Source: JABSSA01 sp039975755 (GTDB taxonomy: Bacteria > Pseudomonadota > Alphaproteobacteria > Rhodobacterales > Rhodobacteraceae). Taken from it: a stretch of 64,000 nucleotides of DNA. The stretch spans positions 1 through 64,000 of the forward strand of contig JBDWGM010000106.1 of assembly GCA_039975755.1 (NCBI GenBank), written 5' to 3'. This document shows positions 1-6,882 of this stretch, piece after piece; position 1 is the stretch's first letter; every line of letters begins with the position of its first letter. The notes under the pieces were generated by a model. The model had not been told where the DNA came from and made no database searches. It was given only the letters and a program-made list of their open reading frames with translations. The position numbers and the translations under genes are program-made.

Positions 1-454
1 CACCGCCGATGACGACGGCATTGCCGCCATCGCCTGACGCGTCGATCATTGCGTTGGTGTCGTCCAGATCGCGATAGGTAATGACACCTTCCAGATCCTT
101 ACCGGGTACCGGGATGATAAAGGGGGCTGATCCTGTAGCGATCAGAAGTTTATCGTAAGGCACCGCCCCGTTTTCGCCGGTTACGACTTTCGTTTCAGTG
201 TCGATTTGGACAACTTGTTCATTGAATCGGCAGGCGATGCTGCGTTCACCGTACCAAATGTCGTCATGCGTTACGATTTCATCGTATGTTTTTTCGCCCG
301 ACAAAACGGGTGACAACATGATCCGATTATAATTCCCACGCGGTTCAGTGTTGAACAGCGTTATGTCAAAAGCGTCCGGTGCGTTTTCGGTCAAATGCTC
401 AAGCACCCGGCCCGAGGCCATACCAGCGCCGATTACAACAAGTTTCTGGGTCAT
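1..454 (-). CDS. nirB: Assimilatory nitrite reductase large subunit, N-terminal part (cut by window edge)
   Basis: NirB reduces nitrite to ammonium with NAD(P)H in the cytoplasm, using FAD, an Fe-S cluster and siroheme. Only the first 151 residues are inside the window. They show the dinucleotide-binding start VIGAGMASGRVLEHL (residues 7-21), the NirB-typical NYNRIMLSPVL stretch, then ATGSAPFIIPVPG and a second nucleotide-binding start AVVIGG at the edge. The ATG lies 3 bases after the stop of the nitrate transporter ATPase gene, so it is co-transcribed with the transporter. The siroheme domain lies beyond the left edge. A related FAD-dependent reductase is the only real alternative; context favours NirB. 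Confidence 0.9.
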   Translation of the reverse strand, partial: MTQKLVVIGAGMASGRVLEHLTENAPDAFDITLFNTEPRGNYNRIMLSPVLSGEKTYDEIVTHDDIWYGERSIACRFNEQVVQIDTETKVVTGENGAVPYDKLLIATGSAPFIIPVPGKDLEGVITYRDLDDTNAMIDASGDGGNAVVIGG

Positions 455-457
455 TTG

Positions 458-2134
458 TTATTCCGCCGCAATTGCTTGGGGTTTCGGTTTCGGCTTAGCG
501 CCATGTTCGTATTCCTCAAGGAAATCGAGCACCTCTTGCCGGTAGGTGTAATAGTCAGGATGCTCTAGCAACGCCTTGCGCGTCCGTGGCCGGGGCAGAT
601 CGACATTTGTGATTTTGCCGATGGTTGCTTGTGGCCCGTTTGTCATCATGACAACGCGATCCGCCAGCAAGATGGCTTCGTCGACGTCATGGGTGACGCA
701 AATGGCAGTGACTTTGGTGCGCGACCAAACTTCCATCAGCACTTCTTGCAATTCCCAACGTGTCAGGCTGTCGAGCATGCCAAAAGGTTCATCCAAAAGC
801 AGCAGTTTCGGCGACAGTGCAAAGGCCCGCGCAATGCCGACCCGCTGTTGCATGCCATTCGATAAATCACTGGCGGATTTGTCCATCGAGTCAGCCAACC
901 CGACACGTTCAAGATAATACTCAATGACATCCTGACGTTCTGCTTGCGACGCCTTGGGATAGACTTTGTCGACACCAATCGCGACGTTTTCCTTAGCACT
1001 GAGCCAAGGGAACAGATTTGGCGATTGAAAGACCACGGCCCGTTCTGGATCAGCACCTTCGACGTGACGTCCATCGAGTTTGATCGCGCCTTTTGATATA
1101 TCGTTCAATCCGGCGGCCATTGTTAAGACCGTGGATTTCCCACAACCCGAGTGCCCAATAAGCGAGATGAATTCACCCCGGTCAATTTTCAGATCGAAGT
1201 CTTCGACAACTGTCAGTGGCCCTTTGGGTGTTGGATACACTTTGTGCAGTTGTGAAAAGTCCAAAAACCGATTGTCGATCATCCCTCTTTGAGCCGCAAC
1301 AACAGCTGCTGGTACACCGTGAATTGGCGTAACGTCGGGCAGGGTCTTTGAACTTTCGACTTTTGCTTTGATTCCGACATCCATCAGATAATTGGTGACC
1401 TCGGCACGCAAGGTCTTGAAGGTGTCATCGGTGTTCATTGCGCTGCGTTCACGGGGCCGCTGCATCGACACGTTGAATTCCGCACCCAATGTTCCGTCTG
1501 GGTTAAGTGCGATGATCCGATCCGCCAAGACGATGGCTTCGTCCACATCGTTTGTGATCAGCACACAGGTCTTTTTGTCTGCGTCCCAGATGTGTTCGAT
1601 TTCATCCGCAAGATTGGCACGCGTCAGCGCGTCTAGAGCAGACAGTGGTTCATCCAACAACAAGACGTTTGGGTTCATGGCCAAAGCACGCGCAACGTTA
1701 ACGCGCTGTCGCATACCGCCAGACAGCTCTGCAGGGCGTCGGCTTGCTGCATGTCCCAGTCCCACCATATCGACATAGTGGGCGACTTTTTCGGCCTTCT
1801 GAGCTTTGTTCAGATCGGGGAATATCGTGTCGACAGCCAACGCGACGTTTCCGCTGACAGTCAGCCACGGCATCAAAGAATAACTTTGAAAGATCACGCC
1901 GCGTTCTGGCCCCGGGCCCGTGATCGGAGTGCCATTGAACGTGACCTCGCCTTTGGTGGGCATTTCCAATCCGGCCATCAAGTTGATCAGGGTGGTTTTC
2001 CCCGTCCCTGAAAACCCAAGAATGACAAGGAACTCGCCTTCCTGAACTTTAAGGTCGATGTTTTTCAAAACATCCGCGCGTCCGGCACCTTCGCCGAAGG
2101 ATTTAGACACGCCTTTGAATTCAATTACAGACAT
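458..2134 (-). CDS. nrtCD: Nitrate ABC transporter, tandem ATP-binding protein (NrtC/NrtD type)
   Basis: Energises nitrate uptake at the inner membrane. The 558 residues hold two complete ABC ATPase domains in one chain. Domain 1 has Walker A GFSGTGKTT (40-48), signature LSGGM (137-141) and Walker B LLLLDEP (157-163). Domain 2 has GHSGCGKST (327-335), LSNGM (424-428) and LLLLDEP (444-450). The H-loop of domain 1 reads ITNDVDEA, with Asn where His is normal, while domain 2 reads VTHDVDEA. The two sites are therefore unlikely to be equal. Fusion of C and D subunits is known for proteobacterial nitrate transporters. It lies 6 bases after nrtB and 3 bases before nirB. Confidence 0.93.
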   Translation of the reverse strand: MSVIEFKGVSKSFGEGAGRADVLKNIDLKVQEGEFLVILGFSGTGKTTLINLMAGLEMPTKGEVTFNGTPITGPGPERGVIFQSYSLMPWLTVSGNVALAVDTIFPDLNKAQKAEKVAHYVDMVGLGHAASRRPAELSGGMRQRVNVARALAMNPNVLLLDEPLSALDALTRANLADEIEHIWDADKKTCVLITNDVDEAIVLADRIIALNPDGTLGAEFNVSMQRPRERSAMNTDDTFKTLRAEVTNYLMDVGIKAKVESSKTLPDVTPIHGVPAAVVAAQRGMIDNRFLDFSQLHKVYPTPKGPLTVVEDFDLKIDRGEFISLIGHSGCGKSTVLTMAAGLNDISKGAIKLDGRHVEGADPERAVVFQSPNLFPWLSAKENVAIGVDKVYPKASQAERQDVIEYYLERVGLADSMDKSASDLSNGMQQRVGIARAFALSPKLLLLDEPFGMLDSLTRWELQEVLMEVWSRTKVTAICVTHDVDEAILLADRVVMMTNGPQATIGKITNVDLPRPRTRKALLEHPDYYTYRQEVLDFLEEYEHGAKPKPKPQAIAAE

Positions 2135-2140
2135 GTCAGA

Positions 2141-3223
2141 TCACCGGTTGTTCGAGAATGTGAAAAGGGACTGCAGTGCGAACATCACACGATCCAACAG
2201 AAATCCGATGATGCCGATGGTGAAAACTGCGACCATGATTTTGGCCAGGGACTGCGAGGATCCGTTTTGGAATTCATCCCAGACAAATTTACCAAGGCCC
2301 GGATTCTGAGCCAGCATTTCAGCCGCGATCAAAACCATCCAACCGACACCGAGGGACAGGCGCAAACCGGTGAAAATCAAAGGTAACGCGCTTGGCAAAA
2401 CTAGTTTTGTGATTTTGGTCCAAGTGTTCATCTTCAGAACCTTGGAAACATTAACGAGGTCTTTGTCGATTGATGCGACGCCAAGTGCGGTGTTGATCAA
2501 CGTTGGCCATAGGGAACATAGCGTTACGGTGATGGCCGAAATCAGAAAGGACTTGGCAAAGAAACCGTCATTGGTTGCGTAAAGCGCTGAAACAACCATT
2601 GTGACGATCGGTAACCATGCCAGTGGCGAGACCGGTTTGAAAATCTGAATTAGTGGGTTTAGCCCGGCGTTTGCCAATGGAGACAAGCCAGCCGCGATGC
2701 CCAATGGCACGGCGATGACAGTCGCAATCATGAAGCCAAAGAACACGGTTTTGATCGACGTCCAGATTTGCGCGTAATAAGAAGGTGAACCGGTATAAGC
2801 GACCTGTTTGACTTGATCCGCTTTGCCTGCCTCGATCAAACGCGCGTTGCGTTTATCGACCATCTCTTCAAATTTTGCGCGCTTTACACCTTTGGCTTGG
2901 GCGTCTTCGTGGAGGTTGACCATTTCGGTCCAAACTTGCGCCGGACCCGGGATAGCGCCCAATGATGTTTGAACACGTGGTGCAAAATTTGCCCACAGCG
3001 CCAGGAACACGGCGATGGCCAACAAAGGCACGGCCAGCAACCGCCACAATTCGCGCATTTGTGTTTTCGGATTGTCACCGGCTGACGCTTTTAGGATCGG
3101 AGTGATCCAGGCCAGGCCAAGGACTTGGAACCATTTGTCGGCTGTGTTTATGCGAGCAAACAACCGGGAACGGCGCGCTTCGCGCTCAAGCTCTGTTGCG
3201 TCGGATGGGTCGATGGCGGCCAT
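2141..3223 (-). CDS. nrtB: Nitrate ABC transporter permease
   Basis: Membrane subunit of the nitrate importer. The 360-residue protein has an N-terminal soluble stretch, a first membrane segment near residues 62-82 (LLAVPLLAIAVFLALWANFA), a hydrophilic periplasmic region to about 150, and the binding-protein-dependent permease domain from about 155 to the end, with the coupling-helix region around LPSALPLIFTGLRLSLGVGW. Length and layout match the NrtB/TauC-SsuC branch rather than polyamine permeases. It sits between nrtA and the tandem ATPase on the same strand. An 89-base gap with a hairpin separates it from nrtA. Confidence 0.93.
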   Translation of the reverse strand: MAAIDPSDATELEREARRSRLFARINTADKWFQVLGLAWITPILKASAGDNPKTQMRELWRLLAVPLLAIAVFLALWANFAPRVQTSLGAIPGPAQVWTEMVNLHEDAQAKGVKRAKFEEMVDKRNARLIEAGKADQVKQVAYTGSPSYYAQIWTSIKTVFFGFMIATVIAVPLGIAAGLSPLANAGLNPLIQIFKPVSPLAWLPIVTMVVSALYATNDGFFAKSFLISAITVTLCSLWPTLINTALGVASIDKDLVNVSKVLKMNTWTKITKLVLPSALPLIFTGLRLSLGVGWMVLIAAEMLAQNPGLGKFVWDEFQNGSSQSLAKIMVAVFTIGIIGFLLDRVMFALQSLFTFSNNR

Positions 3224-3264
3224 GTATCATGTCCTGTCTAAACGGTGAAAGATCAATAAGGTAC

Positions 3265-3294
3265 TCACCCCACACGATGGTTTGCATGGGGTGA
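3265..3294 (-). other. Hairpin between nrtA and nrtB
   Basis: An 8-bp perfect stem (3265-3272 with 3287-3294, TCACCCCA/TGGGGTGA) with a 14-base loop lies between nrtA and nrtB. It has no T-run after it on the minus strand, so it looks like an mRNA 3'-end stabiliser that lets the binding-protein gene be expressed above the permease, rather than a full terminator. Confidence 0.6.
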
Positions 3295-3312
3295 ATGTAG
3301 GTTTGGTGCGTG

Positions 3313-4680
3313 TTAGCCTTGGATTTCAGTTCCAACGACGATCTGTTCGCCCTTCAGGCCAATTGGCAGGCTGTCCAGATAAGCGTTTGGTGCGCGACCA
3401 TCGTAACCAATGCCGTCAATGATGTCGGCTGCTGGTGTTGGCGCTTTGTACCCGTCGCTGTCCCAAGGAAAGTCCTCTTCGTTTGCCAAACCGTCGTCCA
3501 CAAGAAGGCGTGCGGCCTGCAAATAGATGGCTGGTTTGTAAACTTTCTCGGCAACCTCGTGGAACCAATCATCGGATTTAGCTTCCGAGATTTGCCCCCA
3601 ACGGCGCATTTGTGTCAGGTACCAAATGGCATCCGAATAAAACGGGTAAGTCGCGTTATGACGGAAGAACACGTTGAAATCGGGAATGTCGCGTTTGTCA
3701 CCCTTTTCGAATTCAAAGAACCCGGTCATTGAGTTTGCGATAACCTCTGCATCCGCCCCGACATACTCGGGCTGGCTGAGCATTTGGACAGCTTCGGCAC
3801 GATTTGCGTTGTCATTTTCGTCCAACCAGATGGCTGCGCGGATCAACGCTTTGGTCACGGCAATTGTCGTGTTGGGGTTTTGTTCCGCGAACTCTGCGGA
3901 AATTCCGAAAACCTTTTCAGGATTGTTTTTCCAAAGTTGGTAATCAGTGATAACCGGCACACCAATACCTTTGAACACAGCCTGTTGGTTCCAAGGTTCC
4001 CCAACAGAATATCCGTCAATTGTACCTGCCTCCATTGTTGAAGGCATCTGGGGCGGAGGCGTCACAGACAAATAAACGTCTGCTGCAATCTGACCCGTGA
4101 CATTTTCAGGGCTGTAGTATCCTGGGTGCAATCCACCCGCAGCTAACCAATAACGCAGTTCGTAATTATGTGTCGAAACCGGGAACACCATTCCCATGTT
4201 GAACGGCTTACCTTCGGATTTGTAGCTTTCGACAACAGGCGCAAGTGCTTCTGCGCTGATTGGATGCTGTGGACGTCCGTCGGCCATTTTGGGAACATGG
4301 GGTTTCATTTCTTCCCAAACATCGTTGGAAACCGTGATCCCGTTGCCGTTCAAATCCATAGAGAAAGGCGTAATGATGTGTGCTTCGGTGCCGAAGCCAA
4401 TGGTGGCAGCCAAAGGTTGTCCCGCCAGCATGTGTGCGCCATCGAGTTGACCGTCAATCACTCCGTCCAAAAGGACCTTCCAGTTGGCTTGAGCTTCAAG
4501 TGTGACAAACAAACCTTCGTCCAAAAAGTAGCCCTGTTCATAGGCCACGGCCAAAGGCGCCATGTCAGTCAACTTGATAAACCCGATCGTCAGTTCATCT
4601 TTCTCAAGGTCAAGAGATTGACCAAAAACGGTCCCGCTCATTGCCGTGGATAAGGTCAACCCAAGAAGAATTTTCTTCAT
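3313..4680 (-). CDS. nrtA: Nitrate ABC transporter substrate-binding protein
   Basis: Periplasmic receptor that delivers nitrate (possibly nitrite) to NrtB. The chosen ATG at 4680 gives 455 residues starting MKKILLGLTLSTAMSGTVFGQ, a normal signal peptide cleaved near residue 20; an in-frame extension to 4806 would bury this signal and cross the leader hairpins. The mature part shows the NrtA/CmpA pattern: GFIKLTDMAPLAVAYEQGYF, an ANWKVLLDGVIDGQLDGAHML region, and SVGEPWNQQAVF in the second lobe. It is the first structural gene after the NasT-controlled leader. A bicarbonate (CmpA) role is possible for the family, but nirB and nasTS next door support nitrate. Confidence 0.94.
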   Translation of the reverse strand: MKKILLGLTLSTAMSGTVFGQSLDLEKDELTIGFIKLTDMAPLAVAYEQGYFLDEGLFVTLEAQANWKVLLDGVIDGQLDGAHMLAGQPLAATIGFGTEAHIITPFSMDLNGNGITVSNDVWEEMKPHVPKMADGRPQHPISAEALAPVVESYKSEGKPFNMGMVFPVSTHNYELRYWLAAGGLHPGYYSPENVTGQIAADVYLSVTPPPQMPSTMEAGTIDGYSVGEPWNQQAVFKGIGVPVITDYQLWKNNPEKVFGISAEFAEQNPNTTIAVTKALIRAAIWLDENDNANRAEAVQMLSQPEYVGADAEVIANSMTGFFEFEKGDKRDIPDFNVFFRHNATYPFYSDAIWYLTQMRRWGQISEAKSDDWFHEVAEKVYKPAIYLQAARLLVDDGLANEEDFPWDSDGYKAPTPAADIIDGIGYDGRAPNAYLDSLPIGLKGEQIVVGTEIQG

Positions 4681-4721
4681 GTATTCAGTCCCTTGTTTGC
4701 ATACCCAAATAGTGGGCAAAG

Positions 4722-4774
4722 AAAAAGCCGCTCGATCGTTCCGCCGGGAGGATGGCAGACGAAAGAGCGGCTTT
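4722..4774 (-). terminator. Leader terminator of the nrt-nir operon, expected target of NasT antitermination
   Basis: On the minus strand a perfect 10-bp stem (AAAGCCGCTC, 4774-4765, with GAGCGGCTTT, 4733-4724) with a 31-base loop is followed by TTTTTCTTT. It is a rho-independent terminator standing about 40 bases before the nrtA start, inside the leader and not at a gene end, as expected for attenuation. Its upstream arm overlaps the last AnnG-loop hairpin (4765-4778), so the two folds exclude each other. Confidence 0.82.
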
Positions 4775-4826
4775 GCTCGGAATTTCCCAGTCTCTGGGAG
4801 CATCAAATTCGGTGGACATCGTTGTC
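4765..4826 (-). promoter_or_regulatory. ANTAR/NasT-type RNA hairpins in the nrtA leader
   Basis: ANTAR regulators bind paired hairpins with six-base loops having A at position 1 and G at position 4. The minus-strand leader offers three candidates: 4826-4815 (stem GAC/GTC, loop AACGAT), 4798-4786 (stem CCC/GGG, loop AGAGACT, seven bases or pairing further), and 4778-4765 (stem GAGC/GCTC, loop AAAGCC). The last shares bases with the terminator arm, the expected antitermination geometry. nasT, encoding an ANTAR protein, is two genes upstream. The AT-rich stretch at about 4870-4895 is the likely promoter region, but I could not fix the -35/-10 boxes. Confidence 0.72.
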
Positions 4827-4919
4827 TGCCGATACCTGATGTTTATTCTTTGGTGCGGCGTGGACAATGTATTTTTAACAAAAAATTAAAAAAATGCCGC
4901 GTTGCAGCAAGTCCGTGGA

Positions 4920-6119
4920 TCACTTTGCCAAAATTTTGTGCGGATCTGCGGCCAACGGTTCAAAAATACGTCCATCGAAAAACGCATCACGTTGCAAAAC
5001 GACTCGGCCACGCTGTGACGGGGCCTCAGAATCATCGCTGAGCGCACCTTCGCGTTTTGACGATGCACCGGGTAAATTGGCGGTTGTTCCGTGCAAAGCG
5101 TCTCGATGTAAGTCGGTTCTGAACACGGATTGGGCGCGTTTCGCCGCATCCTGTGGGTCCCGACCGGTACGGCGCGCCAGTTGATGCGCGATCCACTCTG
5201 CTTGGCTGCGCCAAGGAAAACCCGCGGCACCTTCGTGAAATTCGACGAACCCTGGAACGCTTTTTTGGTCACCTTGTTCTGAAATCGTGAATTGGCCTGA
5301 CAAAGCGCATTCAATGATTTCTGCGTCGACATTCAAATATTCAGGGCGCGAGAGCAGTTCAGCGGTAAGCATCGCAGACGCAGGCTGTGCCAACCACCGA
5401 CGGGCACGCCAGGTTGCGCGGATCAGCCGATGGTTCAATTCAGTGTTGGGTTTGATCCAGTCATGGCGAACAGTCAGCACCTTTTCCGGGGCAAAAGCCC
5501 AAATCGCGTTGCAGGGCAACAAAAGTGTGCCGAACCCAGACGCCACGACTTTGGACCCCCAAGGTTCGCCAACACAAAACGCGTCAATCTCGGACGCTTT
5601 CATGGCATCGACCATCAATTGTGGAGGAATGGTTCGAATATCCAGATTTTCAGGCGCAGGAAGCCCCAATGCCGTCAGCCAATAGCAGACCAATTCCGCA
5701 TGCATCGAAAAAGGAAAAGGTACACCAATCCGCAAGGGCTTTTGACACACTGCGATAAGGGCTTGCCCCGCTGCGTGTGCGTTTTGAAAATCAAAGCTGT
5801 GTCCGTAATCGCGTAGTTGTTCAGCCAAGGTATTGCTGATGCCGATGACGTTGCCGTTCATCGAAAGGACGGACAAGACATCCAATTGTGCGCCGCCACC
5901 ACCCAGACCCATCGCAGCGGCGACAGGGACAGGGGCCAACATATGTGCCGCGTCGAGATGTCCAAAGCTCAGCATATCACGCAGGGCGGACCAAGAAGGC
6001 GCGCGATGCAGGTCGAAAAGCAGACCCTCTTCGGCGGCAAACCCCATTTCATGCGCAACGATCAAAGGGGCTGCATCCACCAAGGGAATGAACCCAAGTG
6101 CCAAGCGGTCACCCTTCAT
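4920..6119 (-). CDS. nasS: Nitrate sensor NasS, NrtA-like protein without signal peptide
   Basis: NasS is a cytoplasmic relative of NrtA that binds nitrate/nitrite and, when empty, holds NasT inactive. The 399-residue protein starts MKGDRLALGFIPLVDAAPLIVAHEMGF, entering the NrtA fold at once with no signal peptide, and carries the same FCVGEPWGSKVVASGF second-lobe element as nrtA. Its ATG overlaps the nasT stop (ATGA, 6116-6119), so the two are translationally coupled. About 75 residues at the C-terminus (from ARRTGRDPQDAAK on) are polar and less typical of the fold. Lack of a signal peptide plus linkage to nasT makes a transport role unlikely. Confidence 0.9.
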   Translation of the reverse strand: MKGDRLALGFIPLVDAAPLIVAHEMGFAAEEGLLFDLHRAPSWSALRDMLSFGHLDAAHMLAPVPVAAAMGLGGGGAQLDVLSVLSMNGNVIGISNTLAEQLRDYGHSFDFQNAHAAGQALIAVCQKPLRIGVPFPFSMHAELVCYWLTALGLPAPENLDIRTIPPQLMVDAMKASEIDAFCVGEPWGSKVVASGFGTLLLPCNAIWAFAPEKVLTVRHDWIKPNTELNHRLIRATWRARRWLAQPASAMLTAELLSRPEYLNVDAEIIECALSGQFTISEQGDQKSVPGFVEFHEGAAGFPWRSQAEWIAHQLARRTGRDPQDAAKRAQSVFRTDLHRDALHGTTANLPGASSKREGALSDDSEAPSQRGRVVLQRDAFFDGRIFEPLAADPHKILAK

Positions 6120-6700
6120 GACAAAAGCCTTGCTGCGGTGACTAACGCTTCGGCGACATCTGCGACCCGTTTGCTTTGATCCATGGCCGCCTTGCGCAAG
6201 ATTGCATAGGCTGCTTCTTCTTCAACCTTGCGTGCTTTCATGATCAGACCTTTTGCCCGATCGATTACTTTTCGTTCTTCCAATGCGCGTTTGGTTTCAG
6301 CAAGCTCCGTGCGCATGCGTTGAAACATTCGGAATCGGACAATGGCTGCTTCTATCACGGCACGCACCCGTTCGGGTCGCAACGTGTCAGCCACATAGGC
6401 GGATACGCCAGCTTCAATGGCGGCGGCTGATAAGCCAGATGCCGATTGATCCACAAACATCGCCACAGGGCGTTCCAGTGGCCCAGATGCCAACGTCATT
6501 TCTTCCAACGTGTCGCGAGACGGATTGGACATGTCGATCAAAACAATATCAGGCTGACGCGCTTTGATTTGGCGGGCAAGGCTGGTGGCTTCAGCGATGA
6601 CATGAATCTCGAACTCGCCAGCTTCGCGCAGACTATCCACGATCTGGATGGCGCGTTCGCGGTCGTTCTCAACGACAATGATTGATAAATTGGTTTGCAT
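6116..6700 (-). CDS. nasT: ANTAR-domain antiterminator, nitrate response regulator
   Basis: RNA-binding regulator that prevents termination in nitrate-assimilation leaders. The 194 residues divide into a receiver-like N-terminus (1 to about 120, with IVLIDMSNPS around Asp56) and a C-terminal ANTAR domain (about 130-190, containing ALEERKVIDRAKGLIMKARK and AYAILRKAAMDQSKRV, the conserved Ala/Lys/Met pattern). It overlaps nasS by ATGA and stands first in the nas cluster, downstream of gyrB and separated from it by 182 bases with a hairpin. Its likely RNA target is the nrtA leader at 4722-4826. Confidence 0.92.
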   Translation of the reverse strand: MQTNLSIIVVENDRERAIQIVDSLREAGEFEIHVIAEATSLARQIKARQPDIVLIDMSNPSRDTLEEMTLASGPLERPVAMFVDQSASGLSAAAIEAGVSAYVADTLRPERVRAVIEAAIVRFRMFQRMRTELAETKRALEERKVIDRAKGLIMKARKVEEEAAYAILRKAAMDQSKRVADVAEALVTAARLLS

Positions 6701-6841
6701 GCCACCGTCGGATCAACACCAGTCAGGCATAAAGTAAAGCGTCAGGCGGGAACGCCGCGCAAACGCGACGTGCATTGCATTCTAGGTGCTGAATTTTTGT
6801 GCAATCGTTCCCGTATAGACAAGAGTGCAGCCAAATTCATG

Positions 6842-6878
6842 AAATCGGGCACGGCTGTCAGAAAGCGCCGCCCGATTT
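6842..6878 (-). terminator. Hairpin just after gyrB
   Basis: A perfect 9-bp stem AAATCGGGC/GCCCGATTT (6842-6850 with 6870-6878) begins 5 bases after the gyrB stop. The downstream minus-strand tail (ATTTCATGAATTTGG) is only weakly T-rich, so termination may be incomplete, but its place between gyrB and nasT suits a gyrB terminator. Confidence 0.55.
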
Positions 6879-6882
6879 GTGA

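Noticed and set aside
4685..4867. 60-residue open frame on the minus strand in the nrtA leader, as a possible leader peptide
   Set aside because: It runs through the hairpins and terminator, lacks a good ribosome-binding site and shows no run of control codons; the RNA folds explain the region better.
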